A stretch of DNA of 64,000 bases from positions 1 through 64,000 of the forward strand of contig CAKZLK010000050.1 of the NCBI GenBank assembly GCA_937125455.1. The letters are read 5' to 3'. The stretch is from an uncultured Aequorivita sp. GTDB taxonomy: Bacteria > Bacteroidota > Bacteroidia > Flavobacteriales > Flavobacteriaceae. This document shows, piece after piece, positions 43,107 through 50,958 of this stretch. The notes below the pieces were generated by a model. The model did not search any database. It saw only the letters and a list, made by a program, of their open reading frames with translations, and was not told the origin of the DNA. Numbering within the stretch: the first letter of the stretch is position 1; each line of letters starts with the position of its first letter. The position numbers were made by a program, and so were the translations under genes.

Positions 43107-44053
43107 TGAATTTTTTTAGACTACTAAAAGAAACATATTTTAGCTGGGATAAAAATGATCCTTGGGCAAAGAGTGCAGTTATCGCTTATTACGCACTTTT
43201 TTCATTACCCTCTTTATTGATTATCACGGTTCATTTTGCGGGCATCTTTTTTGGCAAAGAAGCGGTCGAAGGTAGGATTACAGGTGAAATTAGTGGTCTG
43301 ATTGGGAAACAAAGTGCAGACTTAATACAAACTATGATCATAAACGCATCACTGTCAGAAAGTTCGGTGTTGTTTATCATTTTTGGGATTGGGATGCTTA
43401 TTTTTGGGGCGACCGGTGTTTTTTTTCAGCTTCAGAAAGCACTAAACGATATCTGGAGTGTACGTTCCAAAAAGAATACAATACTAGACACCTTAAAACG
43501 CCGAGCTATTTCCTTCGGAATGGTACTGATTATAGGCTTACTTCTTCTTATATCTTTGATTATAACCACCGCAATTAATGCACTTAGTGATATTATAGGA
43601 AATTATTACTCAGAACTTTCTGCCCATATTGTAGAAATTTTAAATTTTATTTTTTCTCAAATAATTATAACTGCTTTGTTTGCTGCAATCTTCACATTTC
43701 TTCCCGATGTTAAAATAAGGTGGAAAACTAATTTTATAGGTGCTTTTATGACTTCCCTGCTTTTTTTGGCGGGAAAGTATTTAATTGGGTTTTATTTCGC
43801 AAAATCAGACCCAGCTTCAATTTATGGTGGTGCCGGAAGCATGGTGCTTATTCTTTTGTGGGTCTATTATACCTGTCTTATATTGTTTTTTGGCGCTGAG
43901 TTCACGGTCAATTGGGCACTCTATCGAAATATAAAAATAGAACCTACCAGCAACGCAACACTTTCCTATGAGCTTGAAATGGAGGAATTGCGAGAATACA
44001 AGCGAAAAGTGGAAGCCGATAAAAAAAAAGCGCAAAACTTACAGAATAATTAA
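43103..44053 (+). CDS. YihY/BrkB family membrane protein
   Basis: A 316-aa inner-membrane protein with six predicted helices. Hallmarks are the N-terminal WAKSAVIAYYALFSLPSLL, IFGATGVFFQLQKALNDIW and the C-terminal GGAGSMVLILLWVYYTCLIL with FGAEFTVNWA. The family was once called ribonuclease BN by mistake; its function is not established. A charged C-terminal tail (about 275-316) is cytoplasmic. It overlaps the DinB gene by 4 nt. Confidence 0.92.
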   Translation: MMNFFRLLKETYFSWDKNDPWAKSAVIAYYALFSLPSLLIITVHFAGIFFGKEAVEGRITGEISGLIGKQSADLIQTMIINASLSESSVLFIIFGIGMLIFGATGVFFQLQKALNDIWSVRSKKNTILDTLKRRAISFGMVLIIGLLLLISLIITTAINALSDIIGNYYSELSAHIVEILNFIFSQIIITALFAAIFTFLPDVKIRWKTNFIGAFMTSLLFLAGKYLIGFYFAKSDPASIYGGAGSMVLILLWVYYTCLILFFGAEFTVNWALYRNIKIEPTSNATLSYELEMEELREYKRKVEADKKKAQNLQNN

Positions 44054-44159
44054 CTTCTTTATCATTCCTTAACAAAGATTAGCAAAAGATTAGTATCAGA
44101 AAATTGATAGTCCAAAACGTGGTTAGTAATTTCACACTAATTAATTGTTTAACTAAAAA

Positions 44160-44720
44160 ATGAAAAAGATTATGAATAAGAGAATTGCAATTTTAGCTAC
44201 TAACGGTTTTGAAGAATCTGAATTGAAATCACCCAAAGAGGCGATGGAAAAAGAAGGTTTCACTGTTGAAATCGTAAGTGAAAATGAAGGAAAAATCAAA
44301 AGTTGGGCAGACGGAAACTGGAGCAATGAATACAACGTAGATCTCACACTTGAAAACGCATCTGCATCTGACTATAATGCATTAGTTCTTCCTGGAGGGG
44401 TTATAAATCCTGATAAGTTGAGAAGAAATAAACAAGCATTGGCGTTTGTAAACCATTTCTTTGAACAGAAAAAACCAGTGGCAGCTATATGCCACGGCCC
44501 ACAAATATTAATTTCTGCCGGAGTTGTAAAAGGTAGAAAAATGACATCGTTTAACTCAATTAAAGACGATTTGATTAATGCCGGAGCTAATTGGGTAGAT
44601 GAAGAAGTAGTTGTAGATGAAGGTTTTGTTACAAGTAGAAACCCAAATGATTTACCAGCTTTTAATTCAAAATTAATTGAGGAAATTAAAGAAGGTAAAC
44701 ACGAACTACAGCATGCTTAA
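44160..44720 (+). CDS. PfpI/DJ-1 superfamily protein (type 1 glutamine amidotransferase fold)
   Basis: A 186-aa cytosolic protein of the PfpI (YhbO-like) group. The nucleophile Cys111 is in AAICHGPQ, with the partner Glu in NGFEESEL (about 18-20). VLPGGVINPDKLR and VTSRNPNDLPAF are family blocks. Proposed roles include protein deglycation and chaperone or hydrolase activity under stress; the biochemical role is disputed. ATG 44160 or 44172 (MNKRIAIL) could be the start. It ends at a bidirectional terminator. Confidence 0.92.
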   Translation: MKKIMNKRIAILATNGFEESELKSPKEAMEKEGFTVEIVSENEGKIKSWADGNWSNEYNVDLTLENASASDYNALVLPGGVINPDKLRRNKQALAFVNHFFEQKKPVAAICHGPQILISAGVVKGRKMTSFNSIKDDLINAGANWVDEEVVVDEGFVTSRNPNDLPAFNSKLIEEIKEGKHELQHA

Positions 44721-44740
44721 TAGTGTTTAGAAATTTTCAA

Positions 44741-44771
44741 AAAAAAAGAGGCAAAATAGCCTCTTTTTTTT
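44741..44771. terminator. Bidirectional terminator
   Basis: AAAAAAAGAGGC-AAAATA-GCCTCTTTTTTT. It serves the PfpI-like gene and, from the other side, overlaps the stop of the acidic-protein gene. Confidence 0.88.
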
Positions 44772-45063
44772 ATTCCTCTTCCTCCATTTTCTTTTTGTCA
44801 GGAATTTCACTTATAGGCTCATTGAAGTCGGCATCATCATAATCATCTTCATCAAAATTAGCCATGGTTATTTCAAGTCGGGAGCTTACTTTAACTAAAT
44901 AAATCGTGTCGTCTGTTCTAACTTCAACAGCTTCCACAGTTTCATTTTTAGCATTTTTAAAAGTAATAACGTGGTCGTCATCATATCCATCGGGATATTT
45001 ATCAACTAATAAAGAAAGTATTTCTGGGGTCAACTTTCGATAATCTACAATGATTCGCTTCAT
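44770..45063 (-). CDS. Conserved acidic small protein
   Basis: A 97-aa soluble protein with no signal peptide. The N-terminal half is well ordered (MKRIIVDYRKLTPEILSLLV, TFKNAKNETVEAVEVRTDDT, YLVKVSSRLEI). The C-terminal third is very acidic (ANFDEDDYDDADFNEP, KKKMEEEE). Similar flavobacterial proteins are, as I recall, sometimes labelled DNA primase, but no primase motif is present. It lies 77 nt downstream of aroB and may be co-transcribed with it. Function unknown. Confidence 0.78.
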   Translation of the reverse strand: MKRIIVDYRKLTPEILSLLVDKYPDGYDDDHVITFKNAKNETVEAVEVRTDDTIYLVKVSSRLEITMANFDEDDYDDADFNEPISEIPDKKKMEEEE

Positions 45064-45140
45064 TTAATATTCATTCTTTTGGTTTGCGGTTATAAAACTA
45101 TTCAAAAATAGATGACATAAAAATTTTTTGAAGAAAATTT

Positions 45141-46202
45141 TCAGAAATTTTTATAATAATCAAACGCTTTGTAAATCAAATCATTGCTAACCATGCAATT
45201 CGTTTTATGGCGACCAATGTCTTCTAAAAGTACAAAGAGCACTTTGCCGTTCCTGTTTTTTTTGTCGAATACGAGCAAGTTTATGATGGCTTTAATATCC
45301 TTTTCGGTGAAAGATTGCTTCGGAAAAAACTTGAAGATGCTATTTGAAATATCAAATAAGGTTTCATCCGAGAATCCACAAGATTCTTTTGAAATATATG
45401 TGGCAAGAATGATACCGACTGCAATAGCTTCACCGTGAAGTAATGTTTCTTTTTCTGGATTTTCAAGAAAATATGATTCTATGGCATGACCAAGAGTGTG
45501 TCCATAGTTCAGCGTTTTACGCAGGTTTTTTTCAAAGGGATCTTTCTCAACAATTTCTTTTTTTATTTCAATAGAATCCCAAATTAAGGCATCGAGCTCT
45601 AATTTATTGGAAATGTCAACGTTTTTAATACGTTCCCAATACTCTTTGCTGTGAATAATGCCGTGTTTCAGCATTTCTGCAAGGCCGGAAGTAATCTGTT
45701 TTGCAGGTAAAGTTTTTAGAAATTCAGTGTCCAAAATCACTATCTCAGGAAGTCTGATCACTCCAATTTGGTTTTTAATATGACCTAAATCTACGCCGTT
45801 TTTCCCCCCAACTGAAGCATCAACCATAGCGAGTAGGGAAGTGGGTATGTTAATGAATGATAAACCACGATTAAAAGTAGAAGCAACAAAACCTCCAAGG
45901 TCTGTAACCACGCCACCGCCGAGGTTTACTATCAAACTATCCCTATCTGCATTTTTTTCTGATAGTGATTCCCAAACTTTTTGACATGTGTTTATATTTT
46001 TATTTATTTCACCTGTGGGTATTGTTATAATTTCTGGAGTATTCTTTAAAATATTTTGCGCCAAAAAATAGGGCAAGCAATACACAAGAGTATTTTCATC
46101 GGTTATAATAAATACTTTAGAAGGTTTTAAATTCTTAATTAAATCTGAAAGAACTTTCCAAGCATTTTCATTGCGATAAACCAGGCCTTTGTCTTTTGTC
46201 AT
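45141..46202 (-). CDS. aroB: 3-dehydroquinate synthase
   Basis: A cytosolic NAD- and metal-dependent enzyme, 353 aa from the chosen start, converting DAHP to 3-dehydroquinate in the shikimate pathway. Motifs are LVNLGGGVVTDLGGFVAST, NIPTSLLAMVDASVGGKNGVD split as TSLLAMVDASVGGK, AEMLKHGIIH and LNYGHTLGHAIE, with the zinc-binding Glu and His residues. The first in-frame start (TTG 46247) lies within the -7 box TAGATTTG, so ATG 46202 is used. It is divergent from the proline dehydrogenase gene, with almost abutting promoters. Confidence 0.93.
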   Translation of the reverse strand: MTKDKGLVYRNENAWKVLSDLIKNLKPSKVFIITDENTLVYCLPYFLAQNILKNTPEIITIPTGEINKNINTCQKVWESLSEKNADRDSLIVNLGGGVVTDLGGFVASTFNRGLSFINIPTSLLAMVDASVGGKNGVDLGHIKNQIGVIRLPEIVILDTEFLKTLPAKQITSGLAEMLKHGIIHSKEYWERIKNVDISNKLELDALIWDSIEIKKEIVEKDPFEKNLRKTLNYGHTLGHAIESYFLENPEKETLLHGEAIAVGIILATYISKESCGFSDETLFDISNSIFKFFPKQSFTEKDIKAIINLLVFDKKNRNGKVLFVLLEDIGRHKTNCMVSNDLIYKAFDYYKNF

Positions 46203-46244
46203 TTTTCCAAATAAGTTTTCGATTTTTCTAATATAATCAGAGTT

Positions 46245-46252
46245 CAAATCTA
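46245..46252 (-). promoter_or_regulatory. -7 promoter element for aroB
   Basis: The minus strand reads TAGATTTG, a perfect TAnnTTTG. It is separated by 2 bp from the opposing -7 box of the proline dehydrogenase gene. Confidence 0.65.
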
Positions 46253-46254
46253 AC

Positions 46255-46262
46255 TATATTTG
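46255..46262 (+). promoter_or_regulatory. -7 promoter element for proline dehydrogenase
   Basis: TATATTTG, a perfect TAnnTTTG, lies 19 nt before the ATG at 46282 and back to back with the aroB box. Confidence 0.7.
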
Positions 46263-46281
46263 CACACTTTATTTTGCTTTT

Positions 46282-47454
46282 ATGATATCAAATTCCCTTT
46301 TCGATAATACCGAAACCGCATTCAAATTAAAAAGTGATTCTGAACTTGAACGTGCATATTTCCTTTTTAAAATGATTTCCAAAGAACCTTTGGTTAAAAT
46401 CGGTTCTGCTATGACAAAATTTGCACTGAATATAAACCTTCCGGTAGAAGGACTTATTCGCTCCACAGTCTTTGACCATTTTTGTGGCGGTGTTAATGAA
46501 AAAGACTGTATGGCCACAGTTGATAAACTTTTTGATGTTGGCGTTTTTTCGGTTTTAGATTTTTCGGTAGAGGGAAAAGAAGAAGACGCACAGTTTGATG
46601 CAACTGCAAATAAAGTAATTGAACTTACCGAGTTTGCAAAAAATAAAAAAGCTATGCCTTTTTCGGTTTTTAAACCAACAGGATTCGGAAGGTTTAAAGT
46701 TTGGCAAAAAATTACTGAAAACGAACCGCTGTCAGACTCTGAAAAGATTTATTGGAAAAATATAGAAGCAAGATATGATCGGGTTTCAAAAGCAGCGCAT
46801 GATTGCAATATACGTTTGCTTATTGATGCAGAAGAGTCATGGATGCAAGATGCCGCTGACCATTTATGTGAAAAAATGATGGAAAAGTATAATACAGAAC
46901 GGCCTATTATTTTTAATACGTTACAATGTTATCGTTGGGATCGTCTTGATTATTTAAAAAATTTGCACCAAAGAGCCAAAACAAAAGGATATAAGCTGGG
47001 GTTCAAAATTGTTCGCGGTGCTTATATGGAAAAGGAAAATGAACGTGCTATTGAAAATGGCTATAAAAGTCCTATTTGCGAAAGTAAAAAAGCGACCGAT
47101 GATAACTTCAACGAAGTAATGAAATATATTATGGACAATCTTGAAGATATTGAATTGTTCATAGGAACGCATAATGAATCCAGTACCTATCAAGCCATGG
47201 ATTTAATGAAGCAAAAAGGAATTTCAAAAAGCGAGAACCGAGTTTGGTTTGGTCAATTGTATGGAATGAGTGATCACATAACCTTCAACCTTGGTCAAGA
47301 AGGATATAATGTTGCAAAATATATTCCCTTTGGTCCCGTGAAAGATGTGATGCCATATTTGATTCGACGTGCAGAGGAAAATACTTCAGTTGCTGGCCAG
47401 ACCAGTCGAGAACTAACGCTTTTGAAAAAAGAAAAACAGCGACGAAAACTTTAA
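46282..47454 (+). CDS. Proline dehydrogenase
   Basis: A 390-aa FAD-dependent enzyme with a TIM barrel that oxidises proline to pyrroline-5-carboxylate at the membrane. Visible blocks are LLIDAEESWMQDAAD, IFNTLQCYRW, GFKIVRGAYMEKENERA, LFIGTHNESS and VWFGQLYGMSDHITFNL, ending in YLIRRAEENTS, which carries the substrate-binding Arg pair. It is the monofunctional type, with no P5C dehydrogenase domain. Together with ornithine aminotransferase (7615) it feeds the same glutamate-semialdehyde pool. Confidence 0.93.
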   Translation: MISNSLFDNTETAFKLKSDSELERAYFLFKMISKEPLVKIGSAMTKFALNINLPVEGLIRSTVFDHFCGGVNEKDCMATVDKLFDVGVFSVLDFSVEGKEEDAQFDATANKVIELTEFAKNKKAMPFSVFKPTGFGRFKVWQKITENEPLSDSEKIYWKNIEARYDRVSKAAHDCNIRLLIDAEESWMQDAADHLCEKMMEKYNTERPIIFNTLQCYRWDRLDYLKNLHQRAKTKGYKLGFKIVRGAYMEKENERAIENGYKSPICESKKATDDNFNEVMKYIMDNLEDIELFIGTHNESSTYQAMDLMKQKGISKSENRVWFGQLYGMSDHITFNLGQEGYNVAKYIPFGPVKDVMPYLIRRAEENTSVAGQTSRELTLLKKEKQRRKL

Positions 47455-47462
47455 AAAACGAA

Positions 47463-47834
47463 TTATTTAATAGTTGCTTCCATTACCGTTGCCAAGCTGT
47501 CGCAATTCTCAATTCTGACCTTTAAATTTTTTTCTGAAAACTCTCTTTCAATTACATATTGCTTACAAGAGTCAAGACTTGTATTGCTTTCAGAGAACAA
47601 TACATCACCATCGTTCAATAACGTTGAAATAGCTGAAGTATCCATTTTATTTTCTTGGAGCACTTTTAAAGTTTCTTCAGTAAAAGCACGGTTTTTCAGT
47701 CGAATATTTTTGAGAGTTCTCGCCTCAGGTCCGTAGGCACAGGAGGTTTTTTTTCCACTTAAAATAAAAAATAACAACGCTATTCCTATTAAAAAACCGC
47801 CTGAAAAATAGGCTAATCGGTATGCTAATTTCAT
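47463..47834 (-). CDS. Small membrane-anchored protein, DUF4258-like
   Basis: A 123-aa protein with one N-terminal transmembrane helix (about 8-27, FSGGFLIGIALLFFILSG) and a soluble tail. Conserved-looking parts are KKTSCAYGPEARTLKNI, right after the membrane, and a C-terminal domain with two Cys (LDSCKQYV, RIENCDSLA). I recall similar flavobacterial proteins under DUF4258, but this is not certain. It converges on the proline dehydrogenase gene with an 8-nt gap. Function unknown. Confidence 0.72.
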   Translation of the reverse strand: MKLAYRLAYFSGGFLIGIALLFFILSGKKTSCAYGPEARTLKNIRLKNRAFTEETLKVLQENKMDTSAISTLLNDGDVLFSESNTSLDSCKQYVIEREFSEKNLKVRIENCDSLATVMEATIK

Positions 47835-47927
47835 TTTTTGGGATTTGGTATTTGTATTTTAAATTTTATCAGCAATTGGATCAATTCTAATTTTGAAGTT
47901 TATTATATAAAAATTTATTCCTTAAAC

Positions 47928-49127
47928 CTAAAATATTAATAGATTGAGATCACTATACGGCATATCAAACCAATCGGCAACTGCTTTATTTGTCAATATT
48001 CCACGGTAAAAGTACAACCCATTTTTTAAACCATTGTCAAAACGGATTGCATTTTCAAGTCCACCACTTTCGGCAATTTCCAAAATATAAGGAGTAAAGA
48101 TATTACTGATTGAAATAGATGCGGTTTTGGGATAGCGTGCGGGGATATTAGGAACACCGTAATGTATTACGTCGTGTTTTAAAAATGTTGGGCAGTCGTG
48201 ACTTGTCATTTCGGTAGTTTCAAAACACCCCCCCATATCCACACAAACATCTATAATAACTGCACCTTTCTTCATATTCCGCACCATATCTTCAGAAACA
48301 ATAATTGGAGCCCGATTGTGTCCACGGACCGCACCAATAGCAACATCGCAACGCAAGAGTGCTTTCATCAAGTTTTTAGGCTGTACGGTTGAAGTGTATA
48401 ATATGCGCCCAACATTGGTTTGAATGGTCCTTAACTTGGTTATGGAACTATCAAAAACTTTTACATTGGCACCTAGGCCAAGAGCAGATCTTACTGCGAA
48501 CTCGCCAACGGTTCCAGCTCCAATTACAACAACCTCAATAGGAGGGACGCCACTAATGTTTCCAAAAAGAAGGCCGTTTCCCTTTTTTGCGTTAACCATT
48601 AACTCTGCGGCAATAAGCACTGACGCTGTGCCTGCAATTTCGCTTAATGCCTTAACGGCAGGATAGCTATGGTCTTCATCTTTTATAAACTCAAAAGCCA
48701 GGGCTGTAATTTTCTTTTTTGCAAGGGCATCAAAATATGATTTTTGACGGGTTTTTAGCTGGAGTGCGGAGATAAGAACAGTTTTGGGCTTTATAAGTTT
48801 TAATTCTTCCAGGGTAGGGGGTTCTACTTTTAGAACCATTGGACAGCCAAATACTTTTTTTGTATCCTCAGTTAATTCTGCACCGGCTTCAGAATAGTCC
48901 TTGTCCGTGAATCCAGCTTCATTTCCAGCTCCTTTTTCAATCAAGACCCTATGTCCATTGCTGACGATTGCATTGACAGCATCTGGAGTAAGACAGATTC
49001 TTTTTTCTTGGAAATAGGCTTCTTTTGGAATACCAATATAAAGCTCTCCCTTTTGCTTCGCTATTTCCAGAGTTTCCTCTTGTGGTAGCAACTGTGCTAT
49101 TGTAAATGGTGATTTTGGATTGGACAT
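47928..49127 (-). CDS. ald: Alanine dehydrogenase
   Basis: A 399-aa NAD-dependent enzyme interconverting alanine and pyruvate plus ammonia. The N-terminal domain has IGIPKEAYFQEKRICLTP, with catalytic Lys/Arg residues, and RVLIEKGAGNEAGF. The NAD-binding Rossmann motif is VVIGAGTVGEFAVRSA, and IIDVCVDMGGCFETTEMTSH is a family block. The related PntA transhydrogenase subunit is a less likely alternative, since no pntB is nearby. The start is ATG 49127 (MSNPKSPFT); a TTG 21 nt upstream is unsupported. Confidence 0.92.
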   Translation of the reverse strand: MSNPKSPFTIAQLLPQEETLEIAKQKGELYIGIPKEAYFQEKRICLTPDAVNAIVSNGHRVLIEKGAGNEAGFTDKDYSEAGAELTEDTKKVFGCPMVLKVEPPTLEELKLIKPKTVLISALQLKTRQKSYFDALAKKKITALAFEFIKDEDHSYPAVKALSEIAGTASVLIAAELMVNAKKGNGLLFGNISGVPPIEVVVIGAGTVGEFAVRSALGLGANVKVFDSSITKLRTIQTNVGRILYTSTVQPKNLMKALLRCDVAIGAVRGHNRAPIIVSEDMVRNMKKGAVIIDVCVDMGGCFETTEMTSHDCPTFLKHDVIHYGVPNIPARYPKTASISISNIFTPYILEIAESGGLENAIRFDNGLKNGLYFYRGILTNKAVADWFDMPYSDLNLLIF

Positions 49128-49184
49128 ACTATAAACTTGACCGTTCAATTTACGGAATAATTTTTACTTTAATAGAAGGAAAAA

Positions 49185-49718
49185 TTATCGAAACAAATCT
49201 TTTATTTGTTCCCAGAGAGATCTTTTTTGGAGGAGTTCTTCCTCAAAAGACTTTAAGTCATTCTGACGCATTTGGCTGAAAAGTTTAGCGCGGATTAGAT
49301 AGACAAATGGAACCAATACCATCATTATTGGTATTACATAAATGATCTCAACCTCATCAGCATTAAAGTTTTGTTTTAATATGTTGAACAATTGAAAAAC
49401 ATACATGGAGAGTGGAACTAGTATAATCCAGTGCCACCAATGTTTACAAGTAAAGAACCATATTAGCAACAAAATTACGGGGATAACTTTTCCAGTTAAG
49501 AACCAAGCGTAATGATATAACGAAGGATATTTTGTGGTAAATGTAAAAAAAGAAGTTTCCCAAACCTGTGAATCGGTTGGGAAACTCTCATATGCATAAT
49601 ATATAAAAGGAGTGCATGCCATTATAAAAACAATGATGCCTCCCTGTATTAAGCTTTTCTTATCCGGCTGGCGGAACTTGAACCGTTCTAACGTCGATTT
49701 GTTGTGGGGTTTGTTCAT
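49185..49718 (-). CDS. Four-helix membrane protein overlapping a lipoprotein gene, copy 1
   Basis: A 177-aa inner-membrane protein without a signal peptide. Predicted helices lie at about 24-42, 74-90, 95-113 and 124-142, with a charged C-terminal tail ending LKSFEE...WEQIKDLF. Blocks shared with its paralogue at 50182-50694 are YESFP, TCKHWW, DEVEI, LKSFEE and QIKDLF. The start is ATG 49718 (MNKPHNKS), 59 nt inside the 3' end of the lipoprotein gene at 49660-49800 and in another frame; an in-frame TTG at 49748 would extend it with no paralogue-independent support. Family not recognised. Confidence 0.72.
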   Translation of the reverse strand: MNKPHNKSTLERFKFRQPDKKSLIQGGIIVFIMACTPFIYYAYESFPTDSQVWETSFFTFTTKYPSLYHYAWFLTGKVIPVILLLIWFFTCKHWWHWIILVPLSMYVFQLFNILKQNFNADEVEIIYVIPIMMVLVPFVYLIRAKLFSQMRQNDLKSFEEELLQKRSLWEQIKDLFR

Positions 49719-49800
49719 CTTGAATTCCTTCTGGGGTACAAGAAGCAAAAAGTCCTGCGGCGAAAATAGCGGCTACGATAATCAATTTTAAGTTTTTCAT
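49660..49800 (-). CDS. 46-aa lipoprotein, copy 1
   Basis: An ATG at 49800 opens 46 codons ending at TAA 49660. The protein has a signal peptide with lipobox FASC (Cys21) and a short mature part starting CTPEGIQDEQTPQQID. The paralogue at 50636-50776 has exactly the same length, the same lipobox place and 13 of the first 15 mature residues in common. Both are preceded by a promoter and leader of identical length. The last 59 nt also encode the start of the membrane protein, in another frame. Function unknown. Confidence 0.75.
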   Translation of the reverse strand: MKNLKLIIVAAIFAAGLFASCTPEGIQDEQTPQQIDVRTVQVPPAG

Positions 49801-49811
49801 AATAAGTAAGT

Positions 49812-49828
49812 TTTTGTGAGGTTAATAT
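49812..49828 (-). promoter_or_regulatory. Conserved 17-nt leader element, copy 1
   Basis: On the minus strand ATATTAACCTCACAAAA lies between the -7 box and the lipoprotein ATG. The identical 17-mer occurs at 50787-50803 before copy 2. It would be in the 5' untranslated leader. Confidence 0.6.
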
Positions 49829-49832
49829 GGGT

Positions 49833-49840
49833 CAAACTTA
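49833..49840 (-). promoter_or_regulatory. -7 promoter element for lipoprotein copy 1
   Basis: The minus strand reads TAAGTTTG, a perfect TAnnTTTG, beginning 40 nt before the ATG. Beyond it, 49841-50181 is AT-rich sequence without a recognisable gene, RNA or repeat. Confidence 0.65.
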
Positions 49841-50181
49841 CAATCAAAAAACTTAAATGTAATAATTAAGTTTATAGTACCTTTACAGGTTATAGTGTAA
49901 AAAAATACTTCAAAATGTATTTTAATCTTTAACTTATAGTTAAATCTTTAACATTTTAGATAACACTATTTTTTATTTCACCGGCAATGACTTGTTTGGT
50001 TTACTTCTAGTTTTTTTGTTTCTGGTTTTGTTTTTAGGTTGGTTATAAATATTTTTTATTATGAATATGACTTAAAAGTTATTTGCAAATAAAGGTCATA
50101 TAAAACTAATGCTATTAATATTAGTAAATTTTGACGAACCAATGTACGTATTAAATTTGATATTGAGGAAATCTTAAGTAG

Positions 50182-50694
50182 TTAAAACAAATCTTTGATC
50201 TGTTGCCAAAGATTTTTTCTTGTACCTAAATCTTCTTCAAAGCTTTTTAAATCTTTGCCCATCAATTTGTTTGATAGCTTGGCCTTGATAAGATAAACCA
50301 ATGGTACGATTACTAGCATTATGGGGAACAGCCACCAGATTTCAACCTCATCAGTAATACCAACATCATCATTAATAACGCTGAATAGTTGAAAAGCAAA
50401 CATTCCTATTGGAATAAGTATTACGTGATACCACCAATGTTTACATGTGATAAACCAGATTATCAAAAGTAGTAGCGGAATAAATTTCCCCATCATCGTC
50501 CAAACAGAAACATACACTTCTTGATACCAGTTTGCGTGATATGTAAACAAAAAAGTTTCCCACGATTTTGATTGTGGGAAACTTTCGTATGAATAAAATA
50601 AGTAAGGGGTTGCCGCTATTATTAGGGCTATAATACTACCCGTTACTAGGTACGATGATTTTGCTCTTGTGTATTTGTTGGGGGGTTTGTTCAT
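50182..50694 (-). CDS. Four-helix membrane protein overlapping a lipoprotein gene, copy 2
   Basis: A 170-aa inner-membrane protein, paralogous along its length to the protein at 49185-49718. Predicted helices lie at about 16-34, 68-84, 89-107 and 121-138. Shared blocks are YESFP, TCKHWW, DEVEI, the PIM-V-VPLVYLI-AKL stretch and DLKSFEE with a terminal QIKDLF. Sequence has drifted while these blocks and the helix layout are kept, as expected for a real selected protein. ATG 50694 lies 59 nt inside the lipoprotein gene, the same overlap as in copy 1. Family not recognised. Confidence 0.72.
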   Translation of the reverse strand: MNKPPNKYTRAKSSYLVTGSIIALIIAATPYLFYSYESFPQSKSWETFLFTYHANWYQEVYVSVWTMMGKFIPLLLLIIWFITCKHWWYHVILIPIGMFAFQLFSVINDDVGITDEVEIWWLFPIMLVIVPLVYLIKAKLSNKLMGKDLKSFEEDLGTRKNLWQQIKDLF

Positions 50695-50776
50695 CCTGAA
50701 TGCTTTCTGGGGTGCAAGAAGCAAAGGTTCCTAATGAAAAAATTGCTACGATAAATAAGTACTTTAGAGTCTTCAT
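50636..50776 (-). CDS. 46-aa lipoprotein, copy 2
   Basis: An ATG at 50776 opens 46 codons ending at TAG 50636. A signal peptide with lipobox FASC (Cys21) leads to a mature part starting CTPESIQDEQTPQQI and ending KIIVPSNG. It is the twin of the copy-1 lipoprotein, with equal length and lipid site. The 3' 59 nt are shared, in another frame, with the start of membrane-protein copy 2. The acidic TPE-IQDEQ segment after the lipid-modified Cys may direct sorting of the lipoprotein. Function unknown. Confidence 0.75.
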   Translation of the reverse strand: MKTLKYLFIVAIFSLGTFASCTPESIQDEQTPQQIHKSKIIVPSNG

Positions 50777-50786
50777 AATAAATTGA

Positions 50787-50803
50787 TTTTGTGAGGTTAA
50801 TAT
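50787..50803 (-). promoter_or_regulatory. Conserved 17-nt leader element, copy 2
   Basis: ATATTAACCTCACAAAA on the minus strand, identical to 49812-49828 and at the same distance from the -7 box and the ATG. Confidence 0.6.
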
Positions 50804-50808
50804 TTATT

Positions 50809-50816
50809 CAAACCTA
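50809..50816 (-). promoter_or_regulatory. -7 promoter element for lipoprotein copy 2
   Basis: The minus strand reads TAGGTTTG, a perfect TAnnTTTG, beginning 40 nt before the ATG at 50776, exactly as in copy 1. Confidence 0.65.
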
Positions 50817-50958
50817 CTATGAAAAACGTTAAGTATTTTAATTATTTTTTCCGTATATTTACAAATTTTTTTGACAAAAGATCCCCTGCTCTGTAATTTT
50901 TGCGATTTGGGGCAAACGATTAAGAAAAAAATTATAAATGGATATGTTTCGCTGCAAT

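Noticed and set aside
46203-46247. aroB start at TTG 46247
   Set aside because: It overlaps the minus-strand -7 box TAGATTTG; ATG 46202 is downstream and gives a normal AroB.
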